From Paracoccus albus (GTDB taxonomy: Bacteria > Pseudomonadota > Alphaproteobacteria > Rhodobacterales > Rhodobacteraceae): DNA of 64,000 nucleotides. The notes below the pieces were generated by a model that saw nothing but the letters and a program-made list of their open reading frames with translations, was not told where the DNA came from and ran no database searches. A program made the translations under genes and the position numbers. The stretch covers positions 310,001-374,000 of the forward strand of contig NZ_CP115775.1 in assembly GCF_027913035.1 (NCBI RefSeq). Reading direction: 5' to 3'. Position 1 is the stretch's first letter. Each line of letters begins with the position of its first letter. Below are positions 25,408-35,258 of this stretch, piece after piece.

Positions 25408-27264
25408 ATGAGCGAATCCCAGCAGAAACTGACAGGCCGCGCCCTGATCGCAGATTACCTGAAGACCCTTGATGCTTCGCCGGGGGTTTATCGGATGCTG
25501 GGTGAAAAGGGCGATGTTCTCTATGTCGGCAAGGCGCGCAACCTGAAGGCGCGCGTGTCCAGCTATGCGCGGGGGCAGGGGCATACGGGGCGGATTTCAC
25601 GCATGATCCGCGAAACCTGCTCGATGATGTTTCTGACGACGCGCACAGAGACAGAGGCGCTGCTGCTTGAACAAAACCTCATTAAGCAACTGAAACCGCG
25701 CTATAATGTTCTGCTACGGGACGATAAGTCCTTCCCGAATATCCTGGTCGCGAAGTCGCATCCGTTTCCGCAGATCAAGAAGCATCGTGGTGCGAAATCA
25801 GAGAAGGGTGATTACTACGGCCCCTTTGCCGGTGCGGGCGCGGTTAACCGGACGCTGAATCAATTGCAGCGGGTGTTTCTGCTGCGCAATTGCACCGATG
25901 CCGTTTTCGAAAGCCGGACCCGGCCTTGCCTGCTGTTTCAGATCAAGCGGTGCAGCGCGCCCTGTGTCGGCAAGATTTCCGAAGGTGATTATGGCGCGTT
26001 GGTCAATGATGCCGAGCTTTTCCTGAAAGGGCGCAGCACGAAGATTCAGGCCGATCTGGCGTCCGAGATGGCAGAGGCGGCCGAGGCGATGGAATATGAA
26101 CGCGCCGCCGCCCTGCGCGACCGGATCAAGGCGCTGACGGCGGTTCAGTCAGTTCAGGCGATCAACCCGCGACGCATTGCCGAGGGTGACATCGTTGCGC
26201 TGCACATGGAAAACGGGCAGGCCTGCGTGCAGGTATTCTTCATTCGCGGCAACCAAAGCTGGGGCAATCGCGATTTTTATCCCCGGCTGGGCGGTGTGGA
26301 ATCGCCTGATGAAGTGATGCAAGCGTTCCTGATGCAGTTCTACGACAACAAGGTGCCGCCGCGTATGGTGCTGCTGTCGCATGGGGTCGAGGATATGGAC
26401 CTGATGCGTGATGCCCTGTCCGAAAAGGCAGGGCGGAAGGTCGTGCTCGGTGTGCCGATGCGCGGCGAAAAGGCAGAGATGGTAGAAAACGCAATTCGCA
26501 ACGCCCGCGAAAGTCTGGCCCGGCGCATGTCGGAAAGTGCCACGCAAATGAAACTGCTGGAGGGGGTGGCTGATGCGTTTGATCTGCCCGGCCCGCCCCG
26601 CCGGATAGAGGTCTATGACAACTCTCACATCATGGGCTCAAACGCGGTTGGTGGCATGGTCGTTGCCGGGCCAGAGGGGTGGATCAAAAGCCAGTACCGT
26701 AAGTTCAACATCAAGGGGACAGAGATCACGCCGGGCGACGATTTCGGCATGATGAAAGAGGTCCTGACCCGTCGTTTCACCCGGCTGCTGAAGGAGGACC
26801 CGGATCGCGAATCCGAGGCCTGGCCTGATCTGCTGCTGATTGACGGCGGCGCGGGACAGGTAAGTGCCGTGCATGAAATCATGGCGGAACTGGGGGTCGA
26901 AGATATTCCCATGATCGGCGTCGCCAAGGGTCAGGACCGCGATCACGGGAAAGAGGAATTCCATCGTTTCGGCGTGCGTCCTTTTGCGCTGCGGATGAAT
27001 GACCCGGTGCTGTACTTCATCCAGCGGCTTCGGGATGAAGCCCACCGTTGGGCCATTGGAACCCATCGCGCAAAACGCGCCAAGGCCGTGTCAGCGACGC
27101 CACTTGATGAAATCGCGGGCGTCGGTGCCTCTCGCAAGCGGGCGCTGCTTGCGCATTTCGGTTCGGCCAAGGCGGTCAGCGGGGCCGCTGTCGCCGACCT
27201 GATGGCGGTTGATGGGATCAGCGAAGGGCTTGCGCAGAAGATCTATGATCATTTTCGGGGATGA
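25408..27264 (+). CDS. uvrC: Excinuclease ABC subunit C
   Basis: The 618-aa nucleotide-excision-repair endonuclease makes both incisions after UvrAB. The GIY-YIG domain (about 18-105, [26 protein letters not shown]) makes the 3' cut. A UVR coiled region binds UvrB (about 205-245, [18 protein letters not shown]). The RNase H-like domain (about 385-540, [19 protein letters not shown]) makes the 5' cut. The C-terminal helix-hairpin-helix pair starts at about residue 560. The ATG at 25408 gives the family N-terminus; the 34 codons upstream cover the DnaA-box region. Confidence 0.97.
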   Translation: MSESQQKLTGRALIADYLKTLDASPGVYRMLGEKGDVLYVGKARNLKARVSSYARGQGHTGRISRMIRETCSMMFLTTRTETEALLLEQNLIKQLKPRYNVLLRDDKSFPNILVAKSHPFPQIKKHRGAKSEKGDYYGPFAGAGAVNRTLNQLQRVFLLRNCTDAVFESRTRPCLLFQIKRCSAPCVGKISEGDYGALVNDAELFLKGRSTKIQADLASEMAEAAEAMEYERAAALRDRIKALTAVQSVQAINPRRIAEGDIVALHMENGQACVQVFFIRGNQSWGNRDFYPRLGGVESPDEVMQAFLMQFYDNKVPPRMVLLSHGVEDMDLMRDALSEKAGRKVVLGVPMRGEKAEMVENAIRNARESLARRMSESATQMKLLEGVADAFDLPGPPRRIEVYDNSHIMGSNAVGGMVVAGPEGWIKSQYRKFNIKGTEITPGDDFGMMKEVLTRRFTRLLKEDPDRESEAWPDLLLIDGGAGQVSAVHEIMAELGVEDIPMIGVAKGQDRDHGKEEFHRFGVRPFALRMNDPVLYFIQRLRDEAHRWAIGTHRAKRAKAVSATPLDEIAGVGASRKRALLAHFGSAKAVSGAAVADLMAVDGISEGLAQKIYDHFRG

Positions 27265-27339
27265 TCCTGGCGGTTGCTGGTGGTGACAATCCTGCCAGTG
27301 CTGGCTATCCCGTAGCAGAACCGAAAGAAGGAGCGCGAG

Positions 27340-27786
27340 ATGCTGAATGTCTATCTGTCAGGTGAAATTCACACCGACTGGCGCGATCAGATTGTCGAAG
27401 GCGCACGGGGCCTGGACGTGAGGTTTGACGGGCCCGTCACCGACCACGCGGCCAGCGATGACTGTGGTGTTGCCATCATGGGGCCCGAGGACAACAAATT
27501 CTGGCACGACCGCAAGGGCGCGCAGCTAAACGCGATCAGAACGCGCAAGGGGATCGAAGACGCCGATATCGTCGTGGTGCGGTTCGGGGAACAGTACAAG
27601 CAGTGGAACGCGGCTTTTGATGCCGGATATGCAGCGGCGCTTGGCAAGTCGCTGGTGATTATGCACGGCCCGGACCATGCTCATGCCCTGAAGGAGGTCG
27701 ATGCGGCAGCGCTTGCGGTGGTCGAGCGGCCAGATCAGGTGGTTTCGATCCTGCGCTATGTGCTCGATGGGGTGCTGCCGGGATAA
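27340..27786 (+). CDS. ytoQ: YtoQ family protein
   Basis: The 148-aa protein matches YtoQ, a conserved nucleoside 2-deoxyribosyltransferase-like fold. It begins MLNVYLSGEIHTDWR, has a central IMGPEDNKFWHDRKGA stretch, and a Rossmann-like strand DADIVVVRFGE. Biochemical function is not known. GAAGGAG precedes the ATG. It ends 5 bases from the stop of ruvX, with which it converges. Confidence 0.85.
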   Translation: MLNVYLSGEIHTDWRDQIVEGARGLDVRFDGPVTDHAASDDCGVAIMGPEDNKFWHDRKGAQLNAIRTRKGIEDADIVVVRFGEQYKQWNAAFDAGYAAALGKSLVIMHGPDHAHALKEVDAAALAVVERPDQVVSILRYVLDGVLPG

Positions 27787-27791
27787 CAGCG

Positions 27792-28259
27792 TCAGCCCAG
27801 GAAGCGCAGCCGATCCAAAGCGCCTTGCAGAATATAGCCGGCCGCAACCTGATCTATGACCTCTGCCCGGCGCCTGCGAGAGGTATCTGCCTCTAGCAGC
27901 GCCCGCTCTGCTGCCACCGTAGACAGGCGTTCGTCCCAAAAGCCGATGGGCAGATCGGTCAGACGTGTCAGGTTGCGGGCGAAGGCGCGGGTGGACTGGC
28001 AGCGCGGCCCCTCACTGCCGTCCATATTGCGGGGCAGGCCGAGGATGATGCCAGCCAATCCGCGTTCATCCGATATTTTCAGCAGGGCCGCCGCGTCCTG
28101 CGTGAACTTTACGCGCCTGATGACCGTAATTGGTGACGCGACCTGCCGAAGCCCGTCGCTGACCGCAACCCCGATGGTCTTGGTGCCGAGATCCAGACCG
28201 GCGATGGCGCCTGCGCCGGGCAGGGCAGAGGCAAAATCGGCGATATCTTCGTGGATCAT
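27792..28259 (-). CDS. ruvX: Putative pre-16S rRNA nuclease / Holliday junction resolvase-like (YqgF)
   Basis: The 155-aa RNase H-fold protein has [15 protein letters not shown] at its N-terminal strand, [13 protein letters not shown] in the middle, and the C-terminal [10 protein letters not shown] motif with acidic catalytic residues. In E. coli YqgF matures the 16S rRNA 5' end. The ATG at 28259 overlaps the ccmI stop by 4 bases (ATGA), and longer in-frame starts would run deep into ccmI. Confidence 0.92.
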   Translation of the reverse strand: MIHEDIADFASALPGAGAIAGLDLGTKTIGVAVSDGLRQVASPITVIRRVKFTQDAAALLKISDERGLAGIILGLPRNMDGSEGPRCQSTRAFARNLTRLTDLPIGFWDERLSTVAAERALLEADTSRRRRAEVIDQVAAGYILQGALDRLRFLG

Positions 28260-29482
28260 TCCGTCAGCCCTGCCTGCTGTGCAGCTGCCTGGATCGGTGC
28301 AAGAGCGTCGGGCTCCTCCGAAAAGAGGCTCTGCGCCTCGGCATAGATTTCCTGCGCGTGTTCCATATCGCCCAGGACGCCCAGCGATGAGATCAGCCGC
28401 GCCCATTCATCGGGTGTGCCGCCCTCTGTTCCCAGCCGGGTTTCAAGCTGCTCGACCATATTGCGGACGAAAGCCTGACGCTCCTCTGGCGACATATCCG
28501 CGGCCGCTTGCATGGTTTCTGCATCCGGTCCGGGAGGTGCTGCGGATTGCGGGGGCTGGTAGTCGGGCTGGCCGGCCAGCCATGCGATGTCCTCGATCAC
28601 TGCCGCGATGGCCTGGTTCCAGGGAGATTCCGGGGGCGTGTCTTCCAGCAGCGCGGCCCAGACAGGGAAGGCGCGATCAGGCCGGCCATTCTGCGCCTGC
28701 AGCAGCCCGATCATGTAACGGGCCTGTGGGTTATCCGGGTCGAGCTGAAGCGCGCGTTGGACCTCTGCCTCTGCCTCTGGTGTGATCAGCCCACCGGCTG
28801 CTTCGGTCATAAAACCGGCAAGCAGGGCATGATCGGCGGCAGTTGCTGCGTCCCCTTTCGCCTCGATCAGTCTGGACTGCGCCTGCTTTGCGGCGAGGGT
28901 ATTGCCCAAACGCGCCTCATACCGGGCCAGCAAGGTCAGACCACGCACGTCATTGGGCCGTGTCGCGACCCCCTCGCGCAGTTCTGTCATCAGTGCCGCA
29001 AATTCGGCGTCAGGCTGTGGGCCGGGTGCCTGTTCTGGTTGCGCGGCTTCGGCGGCTGCCTGCGAGCTGCGGGCGGCATAGCGCGCCTCTGCCTGAGCGA
29101 TGCGGGATTTCAGCGCCATATCGGGATCATCCGGTGATCCGATGCGTGCATAGACCAGCCACCCGCCGCCGATCAGTACACCCAATACAACGGCTGCCAA
29201 AATGCCATAGCGGCGCGAGGCTGCGTGAGAGCGGTTTTCTTTCTGAAACTGCTGATCGGCGCTCAGCACCTTGCGGCCGATTTCCACCCGCAGGCGCTCG
29301 GCCTCCACCGGGGAGATGATGCCGCGCGACAGGTCGCGGTCAACTTCGGTGAGCTGGTCGCGATAAATGCGCAGGTCATATGCGGCCGCCGGTTCCGCGA
29401 CGGCAGCGTTGGCCCGCCAGAACGGCCACAAGATCGCAAGCGCGACAGTCAGGGTCAGGGCGATGGCAAGCAGCCAGAACAT
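28256..29482 (-). CDS. ccmI: Cytochrome c biogenesis protein CcmI
   Basis: The 408-aa protein presents apocytochrome c to the haem-ligation complex. It has a first membrane helix (1-22), a cytoplasmic leucine-zipper-type loop (about 35-85), a second membrane helix (about 92-112), and a periplasmic domain with TPR-like repeats (about 140-290) that binds the apocytochrome C-terminus. The other ccm genes are not in this window. It is coupled to ruvX, an order seen in other Rhodobacteraceae. Confidence 0.9.
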   Translation of the reverse strand: MFWLLAIALTLTVALAILWPFWRANAAVAEPAAAYDLRIYRDQLTEVDRDLSRGIISPVEAERLRVEIGRKVLSADQQFQKENRSHAASRRYGILAAVVLGVLIGGGWLVYARIGSPDDPDMALKSRIAQAEARYAARSSQAAAEAAQPEQAPGPQPDAEFAALMTELREGVATRPNDVRGLTLLARYEARLGNTLAAKQAQSRLIEAKGDAATAADHALLAGFMTEAAGGLITPEAEAEVQRALQLDPDNPQARYMIGLLQAQNGRPDRAFPVWAALLEDTPPESPWNQAIAAVIEDIAWLAGQPDYQPPQSAAPPGPDAETMQAAADMSPEERQAFVRNMVEQLETRLGTEGGTPDEWARLISSLGVLGDMEHAQEIYAEAQSLFSEEPDALAPIQAAAQQAGLTE

Positions 29483-29664
29483 GAGGGATCCTTTTTTCTG
29501 CTGTCCTAGTTAAGCCCTTTGTGAGACCGGCAAAACCCCGCCCACGGCGCGATTGCCGGAAGTTTGATGCATATTCCTGCGGCAGATTGTTGCATCTTTG
29601 GATCCATATGCCGAGTTGCGCATTATACGACAGACTTGCACATCAAAGCGGAGCAAAAAAATCC

Positions 29665-29904
29665 ATGGCTAACGAAGTCCGGAGCAACAACAACAACCTG
29701 TATTTCATCGTCGGCGCGCTCGTCGTCGCCGTATTGGTCATTTTCTGGCTCATGAGCGGTGGGGATGATGTGGCAGAAGGTGAAGGTGCGGGCGGCGATG
29801 CCGTCGTCACCGTTGAAACCCCGGAAGCAGAGGCCGAAGCCCCCGCAGCCGACGCCGTTGAAGCAGAAGCCCCCGTCGAAGGCGAAGCGGCACCGGCGAA
29901 CTGA
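29665..29904 (+). CDS. Small single-span membrane protein with acidic Ala/Glu-rich tail
   Basis: The 79-aa protein has a short polar start with an NNNN run, one membrane helix (about 12-30, LYFIVGALVVAVLVIFWLM), then a long Ala/Glu/Pro/Val-rich acidic tail with repeats of the form EAEAPAA. GGAG lies 11 bases upstream of the ATG at 29665, so the ribosome-binding site is weak. An intrinsic terminator follows, so it is its own transcription unit. I do not recognise a characterised family. Confidence 0.7.
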   Translation: MANEVRSNNNNLYFIVGALVVAVLVIFWLMSGGDDVAEGEGAGGDAVVTVETPEAEAEAPAADAVEAEAPVEGEAAPAN

Positions 29905-29927
29905 TCCCGGCCGCAAACTGAACAGAG

Positions 29928-29956
29928 GCCCCGAAGCGCTGCTTCGGGGCTTTTTT
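29928..29956 (+). terminator. Rho-independent terminator
   Basis: A perfect 10-bp stem GCCCCGAAGC (29928-29937) with GCTTCGGGGC (29941-29950), a 3-base loop and a T6 run end the small membrane-protein gene. Confidence 0.95.
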
Positions 29957-30071
29957 CTTTTGGCTGCCATATGTTAAGCCTGCGCCCGGAACCTACGCCG
30001 ATCACCTTGCGTTGCGTGGGTGACCGCAGCCGGGCAGGCAAAGGGTCTGCCCCAGACAAGAGGATGAGAAT

Positions 30072-30674
30072 ATGGCCTTTACGCTTCCCGATCTTCCCTA
30101 TGCCCATGACGCGCTTGCCGCAGGTGGCATGTCGAAGGAGACGCTGGAATTTCACCATGACAAGCACCACAAGGCCTATGTCGACAAGCTGAATGAGCTG
30201 GTCGCCGGAACCGAGTGGGAAGGCAAGTCGGTGGAAGACATCGTCACCGGCACCTATGAAAAAGGCGCAGTCGCGCAAAGCGGCATTTTCAACAATGCCA
30301 GCCAGCACTGGAACCACAGCCAATTCTGGGAAATGATGGGGCCGAACCCCGGCGCGATGCCCGAAAAGCTTGAAAAGGCAATCACCGACAGCTTTGGCTC
30401 TGTCGATGAGTTCAAGAAGAAGTTCAGCGAAGCTGGCGCCGGTCAGTTCGGCTCTGGCTGGGCGTGGCTGGTTCAGAACAAGGACGGCTCGCTGGAGGTG
30501 ACCAAGACCGAAAACGGCGTGAACCCGCTGGTCAACGGTCAGACCGCTCTGCTGGGCTGCGATGTGTGGGAGCATTCCTATTACATCGACTTCCGCAACG
30601 CGCGTCCGAAATATCTGGAAAACTTCCTGAACAAGCTTGTGAACTGGGAAAACGTCGCATCGCGCATGGCGTGA
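30072..30674 (+). CDS. sodB: Superoxide dismutase (Fe)
   Basis: The 200-aa cytoplasmic Fe/Mn-type enzyme dismutates superoxide. Metal ligands are visible: His in LEFHHDKHH (H28), His in NHSQFW, and Asp and His in CDVWEHSYYIDFRN. QFGSGWAWL favours the iron form typical of alphaproteobacteria, but manganese or cambialistic use cannot be excluded. AGAGGATGAG precedes the ATG. It is a single-gene unit between two terminators. Confidence 0.94.
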   Translation: MAFTLPDLPYAHDALAAGGMSKETLEFHHDKHHKAYVDKLNELVAGTEWEGKSVEDIVTGTYEKGAVAQSGIFNNASQHWNHSQFWEMMGPNPGAMPEKLEKAITDSFGSVDEFKKKFSEAGAGQFGSGWAWLVQNKDGSLEVTKTENGVNPLVNGQTALLGCDVWEHSYYIDFRNARPKYLENFLNKLVNWENVASRMA

Positions 30675-30697
30675 TCCGGCTCTCAGCTTTGATGACG

Positions 30698-30725
30698 AAG
30701 GCCCGCCCGACCGGCGGGCCTTTTC
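30698..30725 (+). terminator. Terminator after sodB
   Basis: AAGGCCCGCC (30698-30707) pairs with GGCGGGCCTT (30713-30722) in a perfect 10-bp stem, followed by a short T-run. The convergent DUF6522 gene ends inside its 3' edge, and the stem may serve both strands. Confidence 0.85.
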
Positions 30726-30981
30726 ATTTTGATGGGCGTTCGAACCGTGCGCGGCTGAGGATATTTCCGGTCTCGTCGACGGTCAGGCGCAGCACCTTTG
30801 CGCGATAGAAGAATGACAGGCGATGGCGTCCTTCGTCGTCGCCTTCGCCCCGTTCGTTTCGTGTGGTTATGGCACCGGTGGACATGGCCCGTGCTATTGC
30901 ATGTTCGGGCAGGTCCAGCCCTTCGGCAATGATCTTTGCGTCGACGGTGAAGTTGTTGCCCTCGCGTGTGACGTCGGTCAT
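30724..30981 (-). CDS. DUF6522 family protein
   Basis: The 85-aa soluble protein begins MTDVTREGNNFTVDAKIIAEGLDL and has a central basic/acidic stretch, then HRLSFFYRAKVLRLTVDETG. It matches the short DUF6522-type proteins of Rhodobacteraceae, whose function is unknown. The ATG at 30981 is chosen because AAGGGGG lies five bases upstream; a GTG six bases earlier falls inside that ribosome-binding site. It is divergent from the folate cycloligase gene. Confidence 0.7.
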   Translation of the reverse strand: MTDVTREGNNFTVDAKIIAEGLDLPEHAIARAMSTGAITTRNERGEGDDEGRHRLSFFYRAKVLRLTVDETGNILSRARFERPSK

Positions 30982-31054
30982 GTGCACCCCCTTGCCAAGC
31001 GCTGCCCGGAAGGCGCAGCATTGCAGTGAATGATGGAAGCCTCAAGCAAGCGCC

Positions 31055-31729
31055 ATGACGGATGACAAGCCAAACCCGGATTACGCGTCTCCTGCCTGTA
31101 TGGCGAGGGAGATTGCACCGGACTATTTCGATCCGTTTGCCCGCGATGAGATCGCGGCGAAGGATGCGGCACGCTGGCGCAAGGCAGAGCGTGCGCGGCT
31201 TCTGGCCGAACGTGAGGGGGAGGATGCGGCCGCACGCCAAGCAGCCGACCGGGCGATTGCCGAAAGGCTGGACGACGTGCTTGCGACACGGTTTCACGGG
31301 CGCGACGATCTTGTCCTCGCCGGGTTCTGGCCGATCCGCGCAGAGGTCGATCTGCGTGACTGGATGGCGCGCTACAGCGAAAAGGGGTGGCGCATTGCGC
31401 TTCCCGTCGTGACCGCGAAGGATCAGCCGCTGATCTTTCGGCCGTGGTCACCCGATGCGTCGATGCGGCCGGGACGCTGGAATATACCAGAGCCGGATAC
31501 GCGGGCCAGCGTGGTGCCGCAGATCGTTCTGACACCGCTGGTCGGGTGGGACAGCGCACGTTACCGGATGGGATATGGCGGCGGTTTCTATGACCGCACA
31601 TTAGCGGCGCTGCGCCCGAGGCCCTACGCCATCGGCATAGGTCTGGAAGCGGGGCGCCTGCGCACGATCTATCCGCAAGCGCATGACGTTGCTCTGGACC
31701 TGATTGTGACGGACGAAAGCTCGATCTAG
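31055..31729 (+). CDS. 5-formyltetrahydrofolate cyclo-ligase
   Basis: The 224-aa enzyme converts 5-formyl-THF to 5,10-methenyl-THF using ATP. The core has the ATP-binding basic region ARWRKAERARLLAER, FWPIRAEVDLR, and the signature GYGGGFYDR near the C-terminus. The N-terminus starts with about 30 residues (YASPACMAREIAPDYFDPF) not found in E. coli YgfA but usual in Rhodobacteraceae. It overlaps the convergent HPP-CBS gene by 4 bases. Confidence 0.92.
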   Translation: MTDDKPNPDYASPACMAREIAPDYFDPFARDEIAAKDAARWRKAERARLLAEREGEDAAARQAADRAIAERLDDVLATRFHGRDDLVLAGFWPIRAEVDLRDWMARYSEKGWRIALPVVTAKDQPLIFRPWSPDASMRPGRWNIPEPDTRASVVPQIVLTPLVGWDSARYRMGYGGGFYDRTLAALRPRPYAIGIGLEAGRLRTIYPQAHDVALDLIVTDESSI

Positions 31730-32847
31730 GCAGGGGCATCGGTGCGCAGGCTGTGCCGGGCCAATGCCGAGATCAGATCGGTCTGAGTGACGACCCCGAC
31801 GATGCGAGAGCCGTCAAGAATGGGGATCGCGTCCATTCCATTGCTGGCGAGATTTGGCAACAGGGCGGCAATCGGCGTTCCGGGTGCCGCCACGGACACG
31901 CTGGTATCCATAATGCTGGCCGCGGTTGTCGGTGACGCGCCTGCATAACTGGCCCGTATCATCTGCAACTGAAGGATAAGCCCGCGGAACTCTCCATTCC
32001 CGTCAACCACTGGAAGCGAAGTAAACCCGTGGCGCAGGAACAGTGCTGCCACATCGTTTATCGGCGTGTCGGGCGAGACGCTGACCAGATCACGCGACAT
32101 GATCGCGTCGGCTGTTTGCGGCCCGACCAGATGAGCTGCCGCCTGCAACTCTGCCGCCCCGATCAGCCGGGCGAGGTCCTCTACGCCAAGGTTCAGCGAC
32201 TGGCGATAACGCGTCAGGATATCGACTAACTCGTCCTCGGTCAGGCCGAGCCGTTCGACAGGGACGGGGTCGTGCGTCCCGTGTGGATTGGTTTCCCCGA
32301 ACTGCCTGAACGGATAGCGCCGGCCGGTCAGGTGCGCGTAGACAGCCGCTGTGATCACAAGCGTCATGGTGCCTGTCATCACGGGCACAAAGGCAAAGCT
32401 GAAGCCAATCGGCAGAATGTTCTCTGCCCCAAGCGCAACCGTCATGGCCACTGCACCGCCGGGTGGATGGGTCGCACGCAGCACCGCCATGACAAGAATG
32501 GCAAGCCCGACAGAGAGCGGTACGCTCAGCAGCGGTTCAGCGGGCAGGAATGTACAAATCCCGATCGCGACCAGTGCAGAGGCCGTATTCCCGACAATCG
32601 CGGGCCAGGGCTGCGCCAGCGGGCTGTTCGGCGCGGCAAAGACCAGAACCGAAGTCGCGCCGAAAGGGGCGATCAGATAGACAGCCAGCCAGATGTCCGG
32701 GGACAGCCATATCGCCACCACAGCGGTTGCCATCAGGCCCAGAAATGCGCCGAATCCGGCGCGAAATGCCTCTTGCGCGGGGACAGAGGCAACGGGGCCG
32801 AGTGATCGGATGTGCAGATGTCCCAGCAGGGAAGTCACGGCTTGCAT
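31726..32847 (-). CDS. HPP-family membrane protein with two CBS domains
   Basis: The 373-aa protein has an N-terminal HPP transmembrane region (about 20-175, four or five helices, with the conserved THPPGGA) and a C-terminal pair of CBS motifs (about 235-365), where adenosyl ligands usually bind. In other organisms HPP proteins have been linked to nitrite transport or membrane stress; the role here is open. It is a single minus-strand gene that converges with the folate cycloligase. Confidence 0.85.
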   Translation of the reverse strand: MQAVTSLLGHLHIRSLGPVASVPAQEAFRAGFGAFLGLMATAVVAIWLSPDIWLAVYLIAPFGATSVLVFAAPNSPLAQPWPAIVGNTASALVAIGICTFLPAEPLLSVPLSVGLAILVMAVLRATHPPGGAVAMTVALGAENILPIGFSFAFVPVMTGTMTLVITAAVYAHLTGRRYPFRQFGETNPHGTHDPVPVERLGLTEDELVDILTRYRQSLNLGVEDLARLIGAAELQAAAHLVGPQTADAIMSRDLVSVSPDTPINDVAALFLRHGFTSLPVVDGNGEFRGLILQLQMIRASYAGASPTTAASIMDTSVSVAAPGTPIAALLPNLASNGMDAIPILDGSRIVGVVTQTDLISALARHSLRTDAPA

Positions 32848-32983
32848 GGCATTCTCAGACAGTTTCCGTGATGCCTAAGAATTGGGCGCCTGGGTTGCAA
32901 CCGCCGAAGCGCGGTTTGAAAAAACGAAGGAAAATCTGGGCGTCGGTGGCCGGCCACCTGGACGAATGTTTCCATTCTTAATG

Positions 32984-33010
32984 AAAAAGGGGGCCGCAGA
33001 GCCCCCTTTT
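32984..33010 (-). terminator. Terminator of the sco operon
   Basis: AAAAGGGGGC (32985-32994) pairs with GCCCCCTTTT (33001-33010) around a 6-base loop. On the minus strand a T5 run follows the stem, 22 bases after the scoB stop. The symmetrical A/T flanks allow some function on the plus strand as well. Confidence 0.9.
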
Positions 33011-33032
33011 GACCCGTTCAAGGCAATTTCGG

Positions 33033-33671
33033 TCAGACGATTGTCGCCTCGGTCGCGGCGCGAATCTCGTCCTCGGTGACCCCGTCGGCGGTTTCGACGA
33101 TCTTCAGACCACCCTCAACCACGTCAAGAACGCCCAGATTGGTGATGATGCGGTCCACCACGCCCTTGCCTGTCAGCGGCAGGGTGCATTCCTTCAGCAC
33201 CTTGGAATCGCCGTGCTTGTTGGTGTGGTCCATGACGACGACCACGCGGCCGACCCCGGCCACGAGGTCCATCGCGCCGCCCATGCCCTTGACCAGCTTT
33301 TTCGGGATCATCCAGTTCGCCAGATCGCCGTTTTCGGCCACTTCCATCGCGCCAAGGATCGCCGCCGCAATCTTGCCACCGCGGATCATGCCAAAGCTCA
33401 TCGCGCTGTCAAAATAGGATGTGCGGGACAGTTCGGTAATCGTCTGCTTGCCGGCGTTGATCAGATCCGGGTCTTCCTCGCCCTCATAGGGGAAGGGACC
33501 CATGCCGAGCATCCCGTTTTCGGATTGCAGCGTAATGTCCTTGTCACCGACATAGTTTGCCACCAGCGTCGGAATACCGATGCCGAGGTTCACATACATG
33601 CCGTCTTCCAGTTCCTCTGCCGCGCGGGCGGCCATCTGGTTGCGGTCCCAGCCTTTTGCCTCTTCCGCCAT
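33033..33671 (-). CDS. scoB: 3-oxoacid CoA-transferase subunit B
   Basis: The 212-aa beta subunit of succinyl-CoA:3-ketoacid CoA-transferase carries the active-site glutamate in SENGMLGMG, followed by the family stretch FDSAMSFGMIRGGK. With ScoA it moves CoA from succinyl-CoA to acetoacetate, allowing use of ketone bodies or polyhydroxybutyrate breakdown products. The ATG at 33671 lies just beyond the scoA stop, with AGGAGGC upstream; an in-frame TTG two codons earlier overlaps scoA. Confidence 0.93.
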   Translation of the reverse strand: MAEEAKGWDRNQMAARAAEELEDGMYVNLGIGIPTLVANYVGDKDITLQSENGMLGMGPFPYEGEEDPDLINAGKQTITELSRTSYFDSAMSFGMIRGGKIAAAILGAMEVAENGDLANWMIPKKLVKGMGGAMDLVAGVGRVVVVMDHTNKHGDSKVLKECTLPLTGKGVVDRIITNLGVLDVVEGGLKIVETADGVTEDEIRAATEATIV

Positions 33672-33673
33672 GA

Positions 33674-34378
33674 TCAAGCCTCCTCACGCTTGCGGGTGGT
33701 GCGCTGTTCGATGCGCTTTTCATGCTCACCCTGAATGACCCGGTGCACATAGATGCCCGGCAGGTGAATGTGGTCCGGGTCGATAGAACCGCGCGGTACG
33801 ATCTCCTCTACCTCGGCCACGCAGACCTTGCCGCACATCGCGGCGGGCGGGTTGAAGTTGCGGGCGGTCTTGCGGAAGATCAGGTTGCCGGTGTCATCGG
33901 CTTTCCATGCCTTCACGATGGAGAGATCGGCAAAAATTCCTTCTTCAAGGATATAATCCTCGCCGTTGAACTGCTTGACCTCTTTGCCCTCGGCGATGAC
34001 CGTGCCCACGCCGGTCTTGGTGTAAAAGCCCGGAATGCCGGACCCGCCTGCGCGCATACGTTCCGCCAGCGTACCCTGGGGGTTAAATTCCAGCTCCAGC
34101 TCACCCGACAGGTACTGCCGCATGAATTCCGCGTTCTCGCCGACATAAGAGGACTGCATCTTCTTGATCTGCTTCGTGTCCAGAAGCTTGCCAAGGCCGA
34201 AGCCGTCCACCCCGCAATTGTTGCTTGCAATCGTCAGGTCCTTCACACCGCTTTTGACAAGCGCATCAATCAGCAATTCAGGAATACCGCTGAGGCCGAA
34301 ACCGCCAGCGGCGATATGCATGCCGTCGAACAGCAGCCCCTCCAGGGCGGCGTCCGCGTCGGGATAAACTTTTTTCAT
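33674..34378 (-). CDS. scoA: 3-oxoacid CoA-transferase subunit A
   Basis: The 234-aa alpha subunit has the CoA-binding loop [10 protein letters not shown] near the N-terminus and the family stretch [16 protein letters not shown]. The start at 34378 ([12 protein letters not shown]) follows CGGAGG; 18 further upstream codons lack a ribosome-binding site. It is the first gene of scoAB, 50 bases after the xdhC stop. Confidence 0.93.
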   Translation of the reverse strand: MKKVYPDADAALEGLLFDGMHIAAGGFGLSGIPELLIDALVKSGVKDLTIASNNCGVDGFGLGKLLDTKQIKKMQSSYVGENAEFMRQYLSGELELEFNPQGTLAERMRAGGSGIPGFYTKTGVGTVIAEGKEVKQFNGEDYILEEGIFADLSIVKAWKADDTGNLIFRKTARNFNPPAAMCGKVCVAEVEEIVPRGSIDPDHIHLPGIYVHRVIQGEHEKRIEQRTTRKREEA

Positions 34379-34428
34379 CACGTCCTCCGAAATGGTCGGC
34401 AGTTTTGTCGCAAGGGGGTGACGCCGTG

Positions 34429-35151
34429 TCAATCGACGGTAGCGTTAACCGTAAGCTTTGATGCGATTTCTGCTGCGGTAAAGGCGGCGATCACCTCTGG
34501 CCGTTTGTCAGATGAATAATTAGCACCGATGGGGCAGGTCAGACCTGAGCAGTCAATTCCGGTCAATCTGGCCTCCCGCAGGAAACGGGCGCGTTTCGTC
34601 GCGCTGCCGATCAGGCCGACATATGCAGCATCGGTTCGACCTAGTGCCTCTGCTGTCAGGGTGAAATCCAGCCCGTGATCGTGGGTCATGACGACGAATG
34701 CCGCGCCGGGGCGGGCATCACGGATGGCCAGTTCGGGCAGCGGCGTCGCAACCGTGCGAACGCAGTCTAACTTGGCAATTTCATCGGTGCGTTCGTCGAA
34801 CAGCGTGACTTCGAAGGGCAGAAGCGCCATCGTCCGCGCCAATGCCCGTCCGACATGCCCGGCCCCGAAGATCAGAACCTGCGGTGGCAGTGGGTGGGCG
34901 GCCGGGGCGCCTTTGTCAAATTCCAGAGTGACCCGCCCGCCGCAGCATTGCCCGGTTTCCGGGCCCAAAGTGACGACGGTGACGGCTTGATCCTCGCCGT
35001 TCCGCAACATCTTGCGGGCATGGCCGATCGCGTCGAATTCCAGACGTCCCCCGCCAATCGTGCCGCTTGAACCTGCAGCGGATACAAACATCTCCGCGCC
35101 CACATCGCGTGGGGTAGAGCCTTGTGTGTCTTTAATCCGAACGCGGATCAT
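34429..35151 (-). CDS. xdhC: XdhC family protein
   Basis: The 240-aa protein of the XdhC/CoxI family has an N-terminal XdhC_CoxI domain ([12 protein letters not shown], then [10 protein letters not shown], whose cysteines bind the molybdenum cofactor) and a C-terminal Rossmann domain ([13 protein letters not shown]). XdhC inserts sulfurated Moco into xanthine dehydrogenase. No xdhA or xdhB is present here, so it is an orphan. It is shorter at the N-terminus than R. capsulatus XdhC. The ATG is supported by CCGGAGAGA, and an upstream stop excludes extension. Confidence 0.85.
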   Translation of the reverse strand: MIRVRIKDTQGSTPRDVGAEMFVSAAGSSGTIGGGRLEFDAIGHARKMLRNGEDQAVTVVTLGPETGQCCGGRVTLEFDKGAPAAHPLPPQVLIFGAGHVGRALARTMALLPFEVTLFDERTDEIAKLDCVRTVATPLPELAIRDARPGAAFVVMTHDHGLDFTLTAEALGRTDAAYVGLIGSATKRARFLREARLTGIDCSGLTCPIGANYSSDKRPEVIAAFTAAEIASKLTVNATVD

Positions 35152-35258
35152 TGTCTCTCCGGGACTGGACCGAGTTTACAATACCCTGATGCGACGAATG
35201 CGAAAGGGCGCAGCAACCATGCCGCGCCCAGAGTTGTTGCTTGGAACTTCAGGAAAGC

